Origin: Planctomycetota bacterium
GTDB lineage: Bacteria; Planctomycetota; UBA1135; UBA2386
Assembly: GCA_025459175.1 (NCBI GenBank)
Contig: JALORC010000038.1
Coordinates: 1 to 64,000, forward strand
Length of the DNA stretch: 64,000 nucleotides
Direction: 5' to 3'
A program made the translations under genes and the position numbers. The notes beneath the pieces were generated by a model. It was not told where the DNA came from, ran no database searches, and saw nothing but the letters and a program-made list of their open reading frames with translations. Numbering within the stretch: position 1 is the first letter of the stretch; each line of letters starts with the position of its first letter. Positions 17,793-26,369 of the stretch are shown here, one piece after another.

Positions 17793-18376
17793 CCCTCCGC
17801 GGTGTGCGCACCGAGGCTCATCAGGCGGTCGATCGTCGCGTGGCCGGGGCCGTGCGTCACGTCGACCAACAGCCGCGGCACACCATCGACCTCGAGCAAG
17901 CTGCGGCTGCTGCCCGGCGGCAACGGCACGCTGCGGAAGGTCGCCGCGACCGGCCACGAGGCCGGGCTGGTGGCGGGCGTGACGCTGCCGGCCGCATCGA
18001 CGGCGGCGAGTGGTACCGGCGCCGAATCGATCGCGATCAGGGACCCGTTCACCAGCCGTTCGCCGACGCGACTGCGCAGCGAGATCACCTGCTCACGGAG
18101 CAGCCGATCGAGTTCGATCGCGGTGCGCAGGTTGGCGCCGGGCGCCCCGTCGAGGCCGGGCACCGGCACGATGCCGGCGGCCACCGCCAGCACGCGCAGC
18201 TCCAGCTGCACCTCGCCACCGATCCGCAGCAGCCGCGCCTGCATCGCCGCAACCGGGCGGCGGGCCGCGGCGTCCTCCTCGTACAGCGCGCTGGCCGCGG
18301 CCAGTTCGATCGGCGGCGCCGGCCAACACCAGGAGGCGAACAAGGACACCCCGATCCAGGTCAGTGGCTTCAGCAT
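17786..18376 (-). CDS. Secreted protein of unknown function
   Basis: A 196-residue product with a likely signal peptide (MLKPLTWIGVSLFASWCWP). The mature part has a helical stretch (YEEDAAARRPVAAMQARLLR) and then beta-rich sequence; LEVDGVPRLLVDVTHGPGH is near the end. I do not recognise a family. It overlaps the HEAT-like gene by seven bases, so the pair probably works together outside the cytoplasm. It is transcribed divergently from rpiA, with 101 bases between the starts. Confidence 0.6.
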   Translation of the reverse strand: MLKPLTWIGVSLFASWCWPAPPIELAAASALYEEDAAARRPVAAMQARLLRIGGEVQLELRVLAVAAGIVPVPGLDGAPGANLRTAIELDRLLREQVISLRSRVGERLVNGSLIAIDSAPVPLAAVDAAGSVTPATSPASWPVAATFRSVPLPPGSSRSLLEVDGVPRLLVDVTHGPGHATIDRLMSLGAHTAEGW

Positions 18377-18464
18377 GGCTGGCGACGCCCGACGCAGTGC
18401 GGCATGGAATCTTCCGGGAACGCTCGACCGCGGACGACATTTGTCGCCATGGCCCCCTGCCGGC

Positions 18465-18470
18465 TAGCGT
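18465..18470 (+). promoter_or_regulatory. Putative -10 element (TAGCGT) of rpiA
   Basis: TAGCGT ends seven bases before the rpiA ATG, with a TTGTCG hexamer 18 bases further upstream (18441-18446). There is no Shine-Dalgarno sequence, so the mRNA is probably leaderless. Confidence 0.5.
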
Positions 18471-18477
18471 GCCCACG

Positions 18478-19161
18478 ATGAGCGACCCCAACGCCGGCAA
18501 GCGCGCCGCCGCCTACGCGGCCGCCGATCTGATCCAGAGTGGCACCACGGTCGGCTTCGGCACCGGTTCGACGTTCGCGTTCGTGCTCGAACGGCTGGCC
18601 GCCCGCATCCGCGACCAGGGCCTGCGCGTGCGCGGCGTCGCCACCAGCCAGCAGACCACCGAGCTGGCGGGCAAGCTCGGCATCCCGCTGGCGCAGCTCG
18701 ATGACGTGACCGGGCTCGACCTCGCGATCGACGGCGCCGACGAGGTCGATCCGCACAAGAACCTGATCAAGGGCGGCGGCGGCGCGCACCTGCGCGAACG
18801 GCTGGTCGCGGTGATGGCGAAGGAACTGGTCGTCATCATCGACGACAGCAAGCTGGTGGCGCAGCTCGGCAGAGCGTTCCTGCTGCCGGTCGAAGTGGTC
18901 CAGTTCGGCTGGCAGCAGACCAGGAAGCGCCTCGCCGCGACCGGCTGCGAAGTCGTGCAGCGACAGAAGAACGGCAAGGCGTTCGTCACCGACAACGGCA
19001 ACTTCGTGCTCGACTGCCGCTATCCGGGCATCGCCGATGCGGCGGCGCTGCAGCGCACGCTCGATGCGATGCCGGGGGTCGTCGACCACGGCCTGTTCGT
19101 CGGCATGGCCGGCCGCATCGTGGTCGGCGATGCGCAGGGTCGCGTGCGCATCATCGACTGA
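18478..19161 (+). CDS. rpiA: Ribose-5-phosphate isomerase A
   Basis: The 227-residue product has the family's usual length and motifs: GTTVGFGTGSTFAFVLERL (phosphate/substrate loop), IDGADEVDPHKNLIKGGGGA with the catalytic Asp and nearby Lys, and IDDSKLVAQLG. It interconverts ribose-5-phosphate and ribulose-5-phosphate in the cytosolic pentose phosphate pathway. The ATG at 18478 gives the standard N-terminus (KRAAAYAAADLIQSG). Its 3' end overlaps the convergent YCII gene by 11 bases. It seems to be a single-gene unit. Confidence 0.97.
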   Translation: MSDPNAGKRAAAYAAADLIQSGTTVGFGTGSTFAFVLERLAARIRDQGLRVRGVATSQQTTELAGKLGIPLAQLDDVTGLDLAIDGADEVDPHKNLIKGGGGAHLRERLVAVMAKELVVIIDDSKLVAQLGRAFLLPVEVVQFGWQQTRKRLAATGCEVVQRQKNGKAFVTDNGNFVLDCRYPGIADAAALQRTLDAMPGVVDHGLFVGMAGRIVVGDAQGRVRIID

Positions 19162-19867
19162 TCGCGGCGGCGGTGCGGCCTGGCAGGCCGGTCAGCAGGC
19201 CGCTGCCGAACCATTCGTCGAGCTGGTGCTCCCCGAGTTCGCCTGCCAACGGCGCCAGCTTCGCCGTTGCCGCAGCCGCATCGACCGCATCGAGCAATAC
19301 CATCGCCGCGCCGTCGTCGAGCCGCGCCAGCAACAGCACCCACGGCTGCGCACCGAGGATCCGATCGACCGCGGCGAAGTCGGCGTGATGCAGCCACACG
19401 TAGCCGCGCCCACCCTCGCCGGGTGCGGCCTGGCGACCGCTGCGCGCGATCTCGTCTTCGCGCGCGAGATCCGCCGCCACCTGCGCACGCAGCGCGGCCC
19501 CGGTGCGGAACCGGTGGTACTCGAAGCGGAACTCGCCCTGCTGGAAGCCCGGGTCGCTCTCCGCCCAGGCCTTCGCCTGCGCCGGGTCCGCGGTGTCGAG
19601 CACGAAGATGCCGCGCAGGTCCGGCGCCCTCTTCTGCTTGCCGTAGGGCCCCGCGAGCACCAGCTGACCTCGGCGCGCCAGCTTGCCCATGTTCGCGAAG
19701 TGGCCCTGGAACATCGCCTGGCGCGCAGCCTTGTCGAGCTGCGGCGGCGTGTTGCCGGTGCGGATCAGCACCAGCGTGCAGTCGAGCTGCGGCGGCGAGG
19801 ACACCGACGCACAGCCGGTCGCGAGCAGCAGCGGGATGACACACCATGACGATCGCAGCTGGCGCAT
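19151..19867 (-). CDS. YCII-domain lipoprotein
   Basis: This 238-residue protein has a lipoprotein signal with lipobox LATGC. Residues about 30-120 match the YCII/YciI fold: LVLIRTGNTP, then MFQGHFANMGKLARRGQLVL, AGPYG and DPGFQQGEFRFEYHRF. The His and Asp commonly linked to activity in YCII proteins are partly present. The C-terminal half is not assigned. YCII proteins are usually small cytosolic enzymes, so a membrane-anchored envelope form is less common. The ATG at 19867 fits the signal peptide. Confidence 0.8.
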   Translation of the reverse strand: MRQLRSSWCVIPLLLATGCASVSSPPQLDCTLVLIRTGNTPPQLDKAARQAMFQGHFANMGKLARRGQLVLAGPYGKQKRAPDLRGIFVLDTADPAQAKAWAESDPGFQQGEFRFEYHRFRTGAALRAQVAADLAREDEIARSGRQAAPGEGGRGYVWLHHADFAAVDRILGAQPWVLLLARLDDGAAMVLLDAVDAAAATAKLAPLAGELGEHQLDEWFGSGLLTGLPGRTAAAISR

Positions 19868-19874
19868 CGCACGA

Positions 19875-19880
19875 ACACTA
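19875..19880 (-). promoter_or_regulatory. Putative -10 element (TAGTGT) of the YCII lipoprotein gene
   Basis: On the reverse strand TAGTGT ends seven bases before the ATG at 19867. It lies in the 18-base gap after the nucleotidyltransferase gene, so it would separate this gene's transcription from the upstream pair. Confidence 0.4.
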
Positions 19881-19885
19881 CCGGC

Positions 19886-20482
19886 TCAGCGCGGTCGGCG
19901 CGCGAGGTAGCCGTCGAGCACCGCCTGCAGGTCCTTGCCGCGGGCATAGCCGCCAGCGGTGATGGCGCGGATCGCGGTCGCGGCCAGCGCGAGCTCGTCG
20001 GCAGTAGCCAGCTCGACCAAGGCCTGCAGATCCACCCGATCCTGCAGCCGCCGATCGCTCTCGGCCAGGCACTTCATCGCGATCAGGTGCCCGATGCGGG
20101 CCACACGCACGCTGCCGATCGGGTCGAGGCGCATCGGCGTGGCCGCAGCCACGATGTCGGTTTCGATGCCGCAGGTCGCGAACAGCAGATCGAGGTCCGG
20201 CTCCGACGGCGTGCTGTTCGGCATGCACAACCGCACCGTCGCGAGGCGCTTGCTCGACACCTGCTCCAACAAGGCGCCAACGCGGTAGCCGTTCCGCAGC
20301 AGCTTTGCGACCAGCTGTTCGGCGGCGGCGTCGTCGGCGACCGCCACCGCCAGATCGATGTCCTTGGTCATCCGCGGTCGGACCCGCAGGCCGAACGCGA
20401 AGCCGCCGACCAGCGCCGTGCGACCGCCGAGTCGACCGAGATCCTCGATCGCCTTCGTCATCACGGTCAGCAACTCAGCCAT
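19886..20482 (-). CDS. Nucleotidyltransferase, AbiEii/MNT-like (possible toxin)
   Basis: The 198-residue product has the pol-beta type nucleotidyltransferase core: GG in ALVGGFAFGLRVRPR (about 24-38) and the metal-binding DXD in MTKDIDLAVAV (D41, D43), followed by a helical region with RIGHLIAMKCLAESDRRLQD. This layout matches AbiEii-type and related nucleotidyltransferases that act as toxins in toxin-antitoxin pairs. Its ATG at 20482 overlaps the upstream RHH gene by eight bases, an arrangement typical of such pairs. The usual AbiE partner (a winged-helix AbiEi) is absent. The alternative is a housekeeping or resistance-type nucleotidyltransferase. Confidence 0.75.
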   Translation of the reverse strand: MAELLTVMTKAIEDLGRLGGRTALVGGFAFGLRVRPRMTKDIDLAVAVADDAAAEQLVAKLLRNGYRVGALLEQVSSKRLATVRLCMPNSTPSEPDLDLLFATCGIETDIVAAATPMRLDPIGSVRVARIGHLIAMKCLAESDRRLQDRVDLQALVELATADELALAATAIRAITAGGYARGKDLQAVLDGYLARRPR

Positions 20483-20891
20483 CGAGCAACCTCCGCAGTC
20501 GGTCCGGGGCCGGCCGCAGGTGCGGGTCGCTTTCCTGCTCACGCTCCTGTTGCAGCAGCGACGCGAGCTGCGCCTCGACCTCATCCGCCGAGGCAACCGG
20601 CAGCTCGTCGCGCAACCGCGCCCGCAGCAGCTCGGCGCGAGCATCCGCCAGCGCCGCGGTATCCCGCAGCCGTTCCGACAACGGACCGACCGCTTCGCGC
20701 ATCGGCCACGGCGACCGCGGCTCCGCCACCTGGGCAGCGGGCGTGAACAGGAATCGCCGCAGCGCCTCCCGCAGCAGCTCACTGGCGGAGCCGTACAGAC
20801 CGCTGCGCACCCGTTCGTGCACGGCGGCGGCCAGTTCCGGCGGGAGCGAGATGCTGAGGGTCGTGGCGTGGGTCGACTTGCTGCGGGCCAT
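20475..20891 (-). CDS. Ribbon-helix-helix DNA-binding protein (possible antitoxin)
   Basis: This 138-residue protein starts with a ribbon-helix-helix domain of the ParD/CopG type: beta strand TTLSISLPPELAAAVHERV, then SGLYGSASELLREALRRFLF (about residues 10-50). The rest is a charged helical tail (ELLRARLRDELPVASADEV and QEREQESD) of the kind that binds a partner in antitoxins. It is first in a two-gene unit with the nucleotidyltransferase, overlapping by eight bases. An inverted repeat lies 26 bases upstream of its ATG and could be its own operator. Confidence 0.8.
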   Translation of the reverse strand: MARSKSTHATTLSISLPPELAAAVHERVRSGLYGSASELLREALRRFLFTPAAQVAEPRSPWPMREAVGPLSERLRDTAALADARAELLRARLRDELPVASADEVEAQLASLLQQEREQESDPHLRPAPDRLRRLLDG

Positions 20892-20917
20892 GGTCGGTGG
20901 AGCGGCGCGAGCCGGCT

Positions 20918-20929
20918 GGATCGTGATCC
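20918..20929. promoter_or_regulatory. Palindrome GGATCGTGATCC upstream of the RHH gene
   Basis: A perfect inverted repeat (GGATC, two-base spacer, GATCC) lies 26 bases upstream of the RHH start codon. Further GGATC/GGATT half-like sites occur within the next 45 bases upstream. RHH antitoxins normally repress their own promoter by binding short inverted repeats, so this is a plausible operator. No clear -10/-35 was found. Confidence 0.4.
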
Positions 20930-21036
20930 TTGTTGAGGATTCGTGCTTCCTCGTGGGATCAGAGCCTATCACGGGATCGGGGTCCGCACCACCGCGCGCT
21001 CGAGCGCGCAGCCCGCGGGCCGGCCCTCGACGGAGA

Positions 21037-22122
21037 TCACCAGGCCGTGATGCTGCGGCCGCGGGCAAGCGGCTTGCCGTCGGCGCCCTGCATCACGACG
21101 TCCTCGGCCAAGGTGCCGCGGCGCTTCCGCGCGAACAGCGCCTCGTCGACGACCCCGTCGGCGCGCTGGTCGGCGAGGAGGCGGTTCCACACCACCTCGT
21201 CGACTTCCTCGCCCCACTTCGTCACTTCGTCGCGCGACTTCGTCTCGTGGTTGACGATGCGGCGGCGCAGCGCGCTGCCGTCGGCGGTCTTCGCCTCGAC
21301 GATGACGTAGTAACCGGTCAGACGGCCGCTCGCGTAGCGGTCGACGTGACTCCGCTCGCCCGGCCGATCGACGACCTTGACGTCGTACTGTTCGTCGAGA
21401 CGCGCGACCACTTCGTCGAGTTCGTGCTGGGCAGCGCGCAGCCGCGAAACGTCCTTGCGCAGACCAGCGGCCTCGGCGACCGCGAGCACCTGGCCGAGCC
21501 GAGCGTGGGCCCCCTCGTCGCCTGCCAGTTGGCGCGCCGCCGCCAGCGCGTCCTGAAAGCGCTGCCACTGCTCGGGGAACGGGTCGCGAGGCGGGGCAGG
21601 GGTCGGTGTCGGCGCGACGACCTCGGGAGTCGCCACGGGTGTCACGGGTGTCACGGTTGCCGCTGGTGCACTCGGCGGCTTCGCCGGCAGCTCGCGCGGC
21701 GCCGTCGGCTTCGGCTCCGGCGCCGGCCTCGCGAACGCGCCGGTGAGTGCGGCTGCGCCCAGCACGAGCAGCGCCACCAGCACGATGCCGAGGACGACCC
21801 GGGAACGGAGCACCCACAACTGCGCGCGAATGCGCCGCCAGCTGCGCGGCGGGTCGCTGTAGCGATGCTGGCTCGCGAAGTACTGCGTGATCGCCGCGTC
21901 GACTTCCGCCGCCGTCACGGCATCGCCCGCCGCCACCGCGGTCGCCAGCAGCCGTTCGCGCAGCTTCGCCTTGGCGGTGTCGACGTCGAGTTGCGCCTCG
22001 GCGGTCTCGCGTTCGCGCCGCATCGCCGAGGCGACGTCCAGGATGCGCAGCATGTCGTGCATGCTGGCGTCGGCGGCGGCAGGCACGGAGGTCGAGGCGG
22101 GTCGATCGGCGGGCGAGTTCAC
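21037..22122 (-). CDS. Membrane protein resembling the DUF6384 type
   Basis: The product (361 residues from GTG 22122) has an N-terminal soluble domain with DMLRILDVASAMRRERETAE, a region typical of DUF6384-type proteins, and AEVDAAITQYFASQHRYSDP. One membrane segment follows (VVLGIVLVALLVLGAAALTG), then a Pro/Thr-rich linker, a helical stretch and a C-terminal domain with YYVIVEAKTADG and VVWNRLLADQ. It is a single-pass envelope protein of unknown role. The start is uncertain: the frame is open to 22362, and an internal ATG (MHDMLRIL, 22059) is possible. The 270 bases upstream (22123-22393) hold no clear gene. Confidence 0.6.
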   Translation of the reverse strand: MNSPADRPASTSVPAAADASMHDMLRILDVASAMRRERETAEAQLDVDTAKAKLRERLLATAVAAGDAVTAAEVDAAITQYFASQHRYSDPPRSWRRIRAQLWVLRSRVVLGIVLVALLVLGAAALTGAFARPAPEPKPTAPRELPAKPPSAPAATVTPVTPVATPEVVAPTPTPAPPRDPFPEQWQRFQDALAAARQLAGDEGAHARLGQVLAVAEAAGLRKDVSRLRAAQHELDEVVARLDEQYDVKVVDRPGERSHVDRYASGRLTGYYVIVEAKTADGSALRRRIVNHETKSRDEVTKWGEEVDEVVWNRLLADQRADGVVDEALFARKRRGTLAEDVVMQGADGKPLARGRSITAW

Positions 22123-22393
22123 GTTCGCGGGCGGGAGCGGGAGCAAGCGGTTCGAGCTGCGGTTCCGGCCACCCGGAACCTTGCACCCGCATCCTGCCCC
22201 GTGCGCGCGCCGCGGTCCAGGCGCTCCCAGCAGCCCTTTCGGCCCGTTCCCGGCTGGCAGGCCGAGCGACAGGGTTGCGGTCCCACCGAATGACTGCCCC
22301 GCCCCTTGCACGAGAACCGGCTTTGCGCAGGTCGCCGGGTGTTTGGCTTCAGGACCCAGCACGTCGAACAGCGGGGAAGCCAGCGTGCGCAGC

Positions 22394-22690
22394 TCACTCG
22401 GTTCGAAGGATCCGGACCCCGGAGCGACGCGCCACAGCGATGTGCGTGCCGGACGGCGATGCCGCGATCCCGTCGATGCGGTCGAAGTCGACGGCCCGCG
22501 GCAACGAACCGATCGTCGCGAGCGAGCTGCCGTCGATCACGAGCAGTTCGGCTCCGATCGCAGTGAGCAGATGATTGGCTCCGAACGGCACTGCGGCGGC
22601 GGGCTCGCCGACGAAGTCACGCGACGCGGTCGCGGTGAGGGAGTCCGGGTCCAGCGCGACGATGCGGTTCCAGCCGAGGCAGACACACAC
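22394..22690 (-). pseudogene. C-terminal fragment of a beta-propeller protein
   Basis: This frame encodes about 98 residues with blade-like segments: RIVALDPDSL, AELLVIDGSSLATIG and GIAASPSGTHIAVARRSGV, the pattern of the last two blades of a YVTN/WD40-like propeller. The only start is a GTG at 22690 with no Shine-Dalgarno sequence, and an in-frame stop lies 75 bases further upstream. A two-blade propeller cannot fold alone, so I read it as the surviving 3' end of a larger gene. The next gene upstream is the divergent bacilliredoxin gene. Confidence 0.5.
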
Positions 22691-22890
22691 CGAGCCGCCG
22701 GGGTCCGCGGCTGACCGATCCCCGCACCTGGTTGCGGACCGAGGGCTGGTTGCGGCACGGGCGGATCAGCGTGCACGAGGTCCCTGCGACCGCGTGACGC
22801 GCACCGGGTTCGCATCGTGACCGCGGTCCCGGACGCAGGTAACGTCATGGCGACGGCGCCGGAACCACGACGCTCGCGCTCCCACCGACC

Positions 22891-23226
22891 ATGGCCGAAC
22901 TCGTCCTGCACGACCTCGCCGCCTACGAACAGGCGCTGCGCACCCACCCGCGCGTGCTGCTGTTCAAGCACAGCCCGATCTGCCCGATCAGTTCCGCCGC
23001 GCACGCCGCCTACGCGATGTGGCGGCTCGATCTCGACGACGTGCCGACGATGATGGTCAACGTGATCGGCGAACGGGCGGTCGCGCGCGGCATCGCCGAA
23101 CGCTGCGGGGTGCGCCATGAGTCGCCGCAGGCGATCCTCTTCGAGCAGGGCAAGCCGGTGTGGCACGCGTCGCACGACGCGATCACGGTCGAGGCGCTGC
23201 ACGCGGCGTGGGCGCCCCGCTGCTGA
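22891..23226 (+). CDS. Monothiol bacilliredoxin, YtxJ/BrxC-like
   Basis: The 111-residue product is a thioredoxin-fold protein matching YtxJ (DUF2847). The signature FKHSPICPISSAA (about 28-40) holds the single active-site Cys, and GVRHESPQAILFEQGKPVW carries the later cis-Pro region. In Firmicutes such proteins remove bacillithiol from modified protein thiols in the cytosol. Its presence suggests that this organism makes bacillithiol or a similar thiol, but no bsh biosynthesis gene is in the window. The ATG at 22891 lacks a Shine-Dalgarno sequence. It is probably a separate unit from the aminopeptidase 63 bases downstream, which has its own -10-like hexamer. Confidence 0.9.
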   Translation: MAELVLHDLAAYEQALRTHPRVLLFKHSPICPISSAAHAAYAMWRLDLDDVPTMMVNVIGERAVARGIAERCGVRHESPQAILFEQGKPVWHASHDAITVEALHAAWAPRC

Positions 23227-23276
23227 TCACGCACGACGGCACGGCGAGCGTTGTCGCCGGCGCCGGCGCGGGCGCG

Positions 23277-23282
23277 TAGCAT
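23277..23282 (+). promoter_or_regulatory. Putative -10 element (TAGCAT) of the M17 aminopeptidase gene
   Basis: TAGCAT ends seven bases before the ATG at 23290. A TTGTCG hexamer lies 20 bases upstream of it (23251-23256). No Shine-Dalgarno sequence is present. Confidence 0.5.
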
Positions 23283-23289
23283 CGCGGCG

Positions 23290-24756
<1,467 letters not shown>

Positions 24757-24765
24757 AGCAGGCCG

Positions 24766-25038
24766 TCAGCTGCGCACCAGCGTCCAGACGCCGATGGCGA
24801 TGAACGCGCTGCCGGCGACGTACTTGAGCGTCTGCTCGCTGACCAGTTCGGTGACGAACTTGCCGGCGAACACCCCGATCGCGGTCGACACCACCAGCGC
24901 GGCACCGGCGGCGAGGAAGACCTGCAACTTGCTGATCTCGCCCTTGGCGGCGAACAGCATCGTCGCCAGCTGGGTCTTGTCACCGAGCTCGGCCACGAAC
25001 ACCGAGCCGAAGATGGTCGCGAACAGTTTCCAGTCCAT
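24766..25038 (-). CDS. Half-size TMEM165/GDT1 (UPF0016) cation transporter
   Basis: The 90-residue protein has three membrane segments and a single copy of the family motif, here AELGDKTQLATMLFAA (about 17-32). Full-length GDT1 proteins have two such motifs in about 200 residues, so this is the single-repeat form, which would have to work as a dimer. Family members export Mn2+ or Ca2+ across the inner membrane, using the acidic residue of the motif. No second half-size gene is adjacent, so a homodimer is expected. It converges with the aminopeptidase gene, nine bases apart. Confidence 0.88.
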   Translation of the reverse strand: MDWKLFATIFGSVFVAELGDKTQLATMLFAAKGEISKLQVFLAAGAALVVSTAIGVFAGKFVTELVSEQTLKYVAGSAFIAIGVWTLVRS

Positions 25039-25045
25039 GCTGCGG

Positions 25046-25051
25046 ACGCTA
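25046..25051 (-). promoter_or_regulatory. Putative -10 element (TAGCGT) of the GDT1 gene
   Basis: On the reverse strand TAGCGT ends seven bases before the ATG at 25038, the same hexamer and spacing as at rpiA. This supports the start at 25038 over an upstream in-frame codon. Confidence 0.5.
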
Positions 25052-25107
25052 CGCACAGGCAAGGCCGCTTGCACCGGGCTGTTCGGTCACCCCACGAGCC
25101 TTCCCGC

Positions 25108-26163
25108 TCACTGGAACAGCGTCACCAGGCCGTGGTTCGGCAACAGCGTCCCGGTCGGGGCGGTGACCGTGCCGGTGCTGTAGAGCAGCGTGTGCGCCGG
25201 ATCGATGCCGAACTGCACCTGGTCGCCGTCGGTGGTCACGAAGCCGCCCGGCGAGAAGAAGTCGAGGATCAGACCCTGGCTCGAGATGACGAGGTCGTTG
25301 TAGAGCAGCCGGTCGTTCGGCACCGGCACCGTCCACTGGTAGTAGCCGTTCGTGTTGGTCGTGGCCCCGAACACCTGGAACGCGCCGCCGAGATAGCCCT
25401 GGCACGTGCTCTGGATCCCCGGCAGCAGCGCCTGCAGCGGGAACGCCGCGCCGAGCGGCTGACCGACGGTGACCGCCAGCACCACGGCGCTGCTGGCCGG
25501 GGCGTTGTTGACGGCGATCCGCCAGTTGCTGCCGATCGAGGTCGGCGAACTGGTCAGTGTCGCGGTCTGCCCGCCCGAGTGCTGGCAGCCGGTGCTGCTG
25601 CCGCTGGTGATCGGCGACAGGAAGCTCGCCTTGTCGAGCGGATAGGAGAACGCCTGGTTGGCATTGCTGTTGGCGAGCACGCGCCATTCGACCAGCAGGT
25701 TGCCGTTCGCCGGCTGCCAGACGAACGGCGTCGAGAGATCGAGCCAGATCACCTGCTGCCCCGGCTGCTGGTTGGTCAACGTCGGCAGCGCGAACACGCC
25801 GGGCCCGAACACCGTCTGCGCGGCGCCCTGGTAGTTGTTGTCGAAGTTGGACAGCAGGTTGGCGGCGGTGCGCTGGGTGTAGCCCATGCGCACCTCGAGC
25901 TGCAGGCTGCGGCCAGGGGCGGTCTGGATCCCGTCCTGCCGCACCCCGAGCCGCGCGATCGGCGTGCCCGGGGCGATACCGAGGTCCCACGCCTCGTAGA
26001 CCGCCATGACCCGGCTGATGCCGTTCGAATACGGGTAGTAGTAGGCGACGCCGTCGCCGGCCACGGTGGCGTGGTCGCTCGGGAAGGTCACGGTGACCTG
26101 GGCAGACAGGAAGGTGGAGAAGCCGGCCACGGCGGCCAGGATCGGGAGGCGGAGGATGTTCAT
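25108..26163 (-). CDS. Secreted protein of unknown function
   Basis: This 351-residue protein has a signal peptide (MNILRLPILAAVAGFSTFLSAQ) and a mature part rich in Gly, Asn, Ser and Thr, with beta-type sequence such as RLGVRQDGIQTAPGRSLQLE and LLVEWRVLANSNANQAF. Two Cys pairs may form disulfides. It ends TGTLLPNHGLVTLF. The composition and layout fit the exported beta-rich proteins common in planctomycetes, but I find no named domain. The ATG at 26163 is set by the signal peptide; no Shine-Dalgarno sequence is seen. It is divergent from the PAS histidine kinase gene. Confidence 0.7.
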   Translation of the reverse strand: MNILRLPILAAVAGFSTFLSAQVTVTFPSDHATVAGDGVAYYYPYSNGISRVMAVYEAWDLGIAPGTPIARLGVRQDGIQTAPGRSLQLEVRMGYTQRTAANLLSNFDNNYQGAAQTVFGPGVFALPTLTNQQPGQQVIWLDLSTPFVWQPANGNLLVEWRVLANSNANQAFSYPLDKASFLSPITSGSSTGCQHSGGQTATLTSSPTSIGSNWRIAVNNAPASSAVVLAVTVGQPLGAAFPLQALLPGIQSTCQGYLGGAFQVFGATTNTNGYYQWTVPVPNDRLLYNDLVISSQGLILDFFSPGGFVTTDGDQVQFGIDPAHTLLYSTGTVTAPTGTLLPNHGLVTLFQ

Positions 26164-26336
26164 GGTTGGATCGGTGCAGGGGTTGCGGAGTCGGCACGGG
26201 CGACTCCCCCCGATCGAGCGGGAGCGGCGTTCGCGAGCGAACAGCCGGATCCGGATCAGGGCTGCCAGAGTGCGAATCACCCCGCCAAAGAGGACTGAGG
26301 GGAGAAATGCGGATGGTCAGCTCATTGGCGACCGGG

Positions 26337-26342
26337 TAGCGT
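26337..26342 (+). promoter_or_regulatory. Putative -10 element (TAGCGT) of the PAS kinase gene
   Basis: TAGCGT ends seven bases before ATG 26350, exactly as at rpiA and GDT1. That ATG is not in frame with the kinase; it opens a 38-codon ORF (26350-26466) overlapping the kinase start at 26370. Either the kinase has a short leader ORF, or a one-base indel separates the true start from the kinase frame. Confidence 0.45.
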
Positions 26343-26369
26343 CGCCTCAATGGAGAAGCAGCCAACGAG

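Noticed and set aside
26229-26242. GTTCGCGAGCGAAC palindrome in the divergent region before the PAS kinase
   Set aside because: The six-base arms are within chance expectation here, and no DNA-binding gene is adjacent to suggest an operator.
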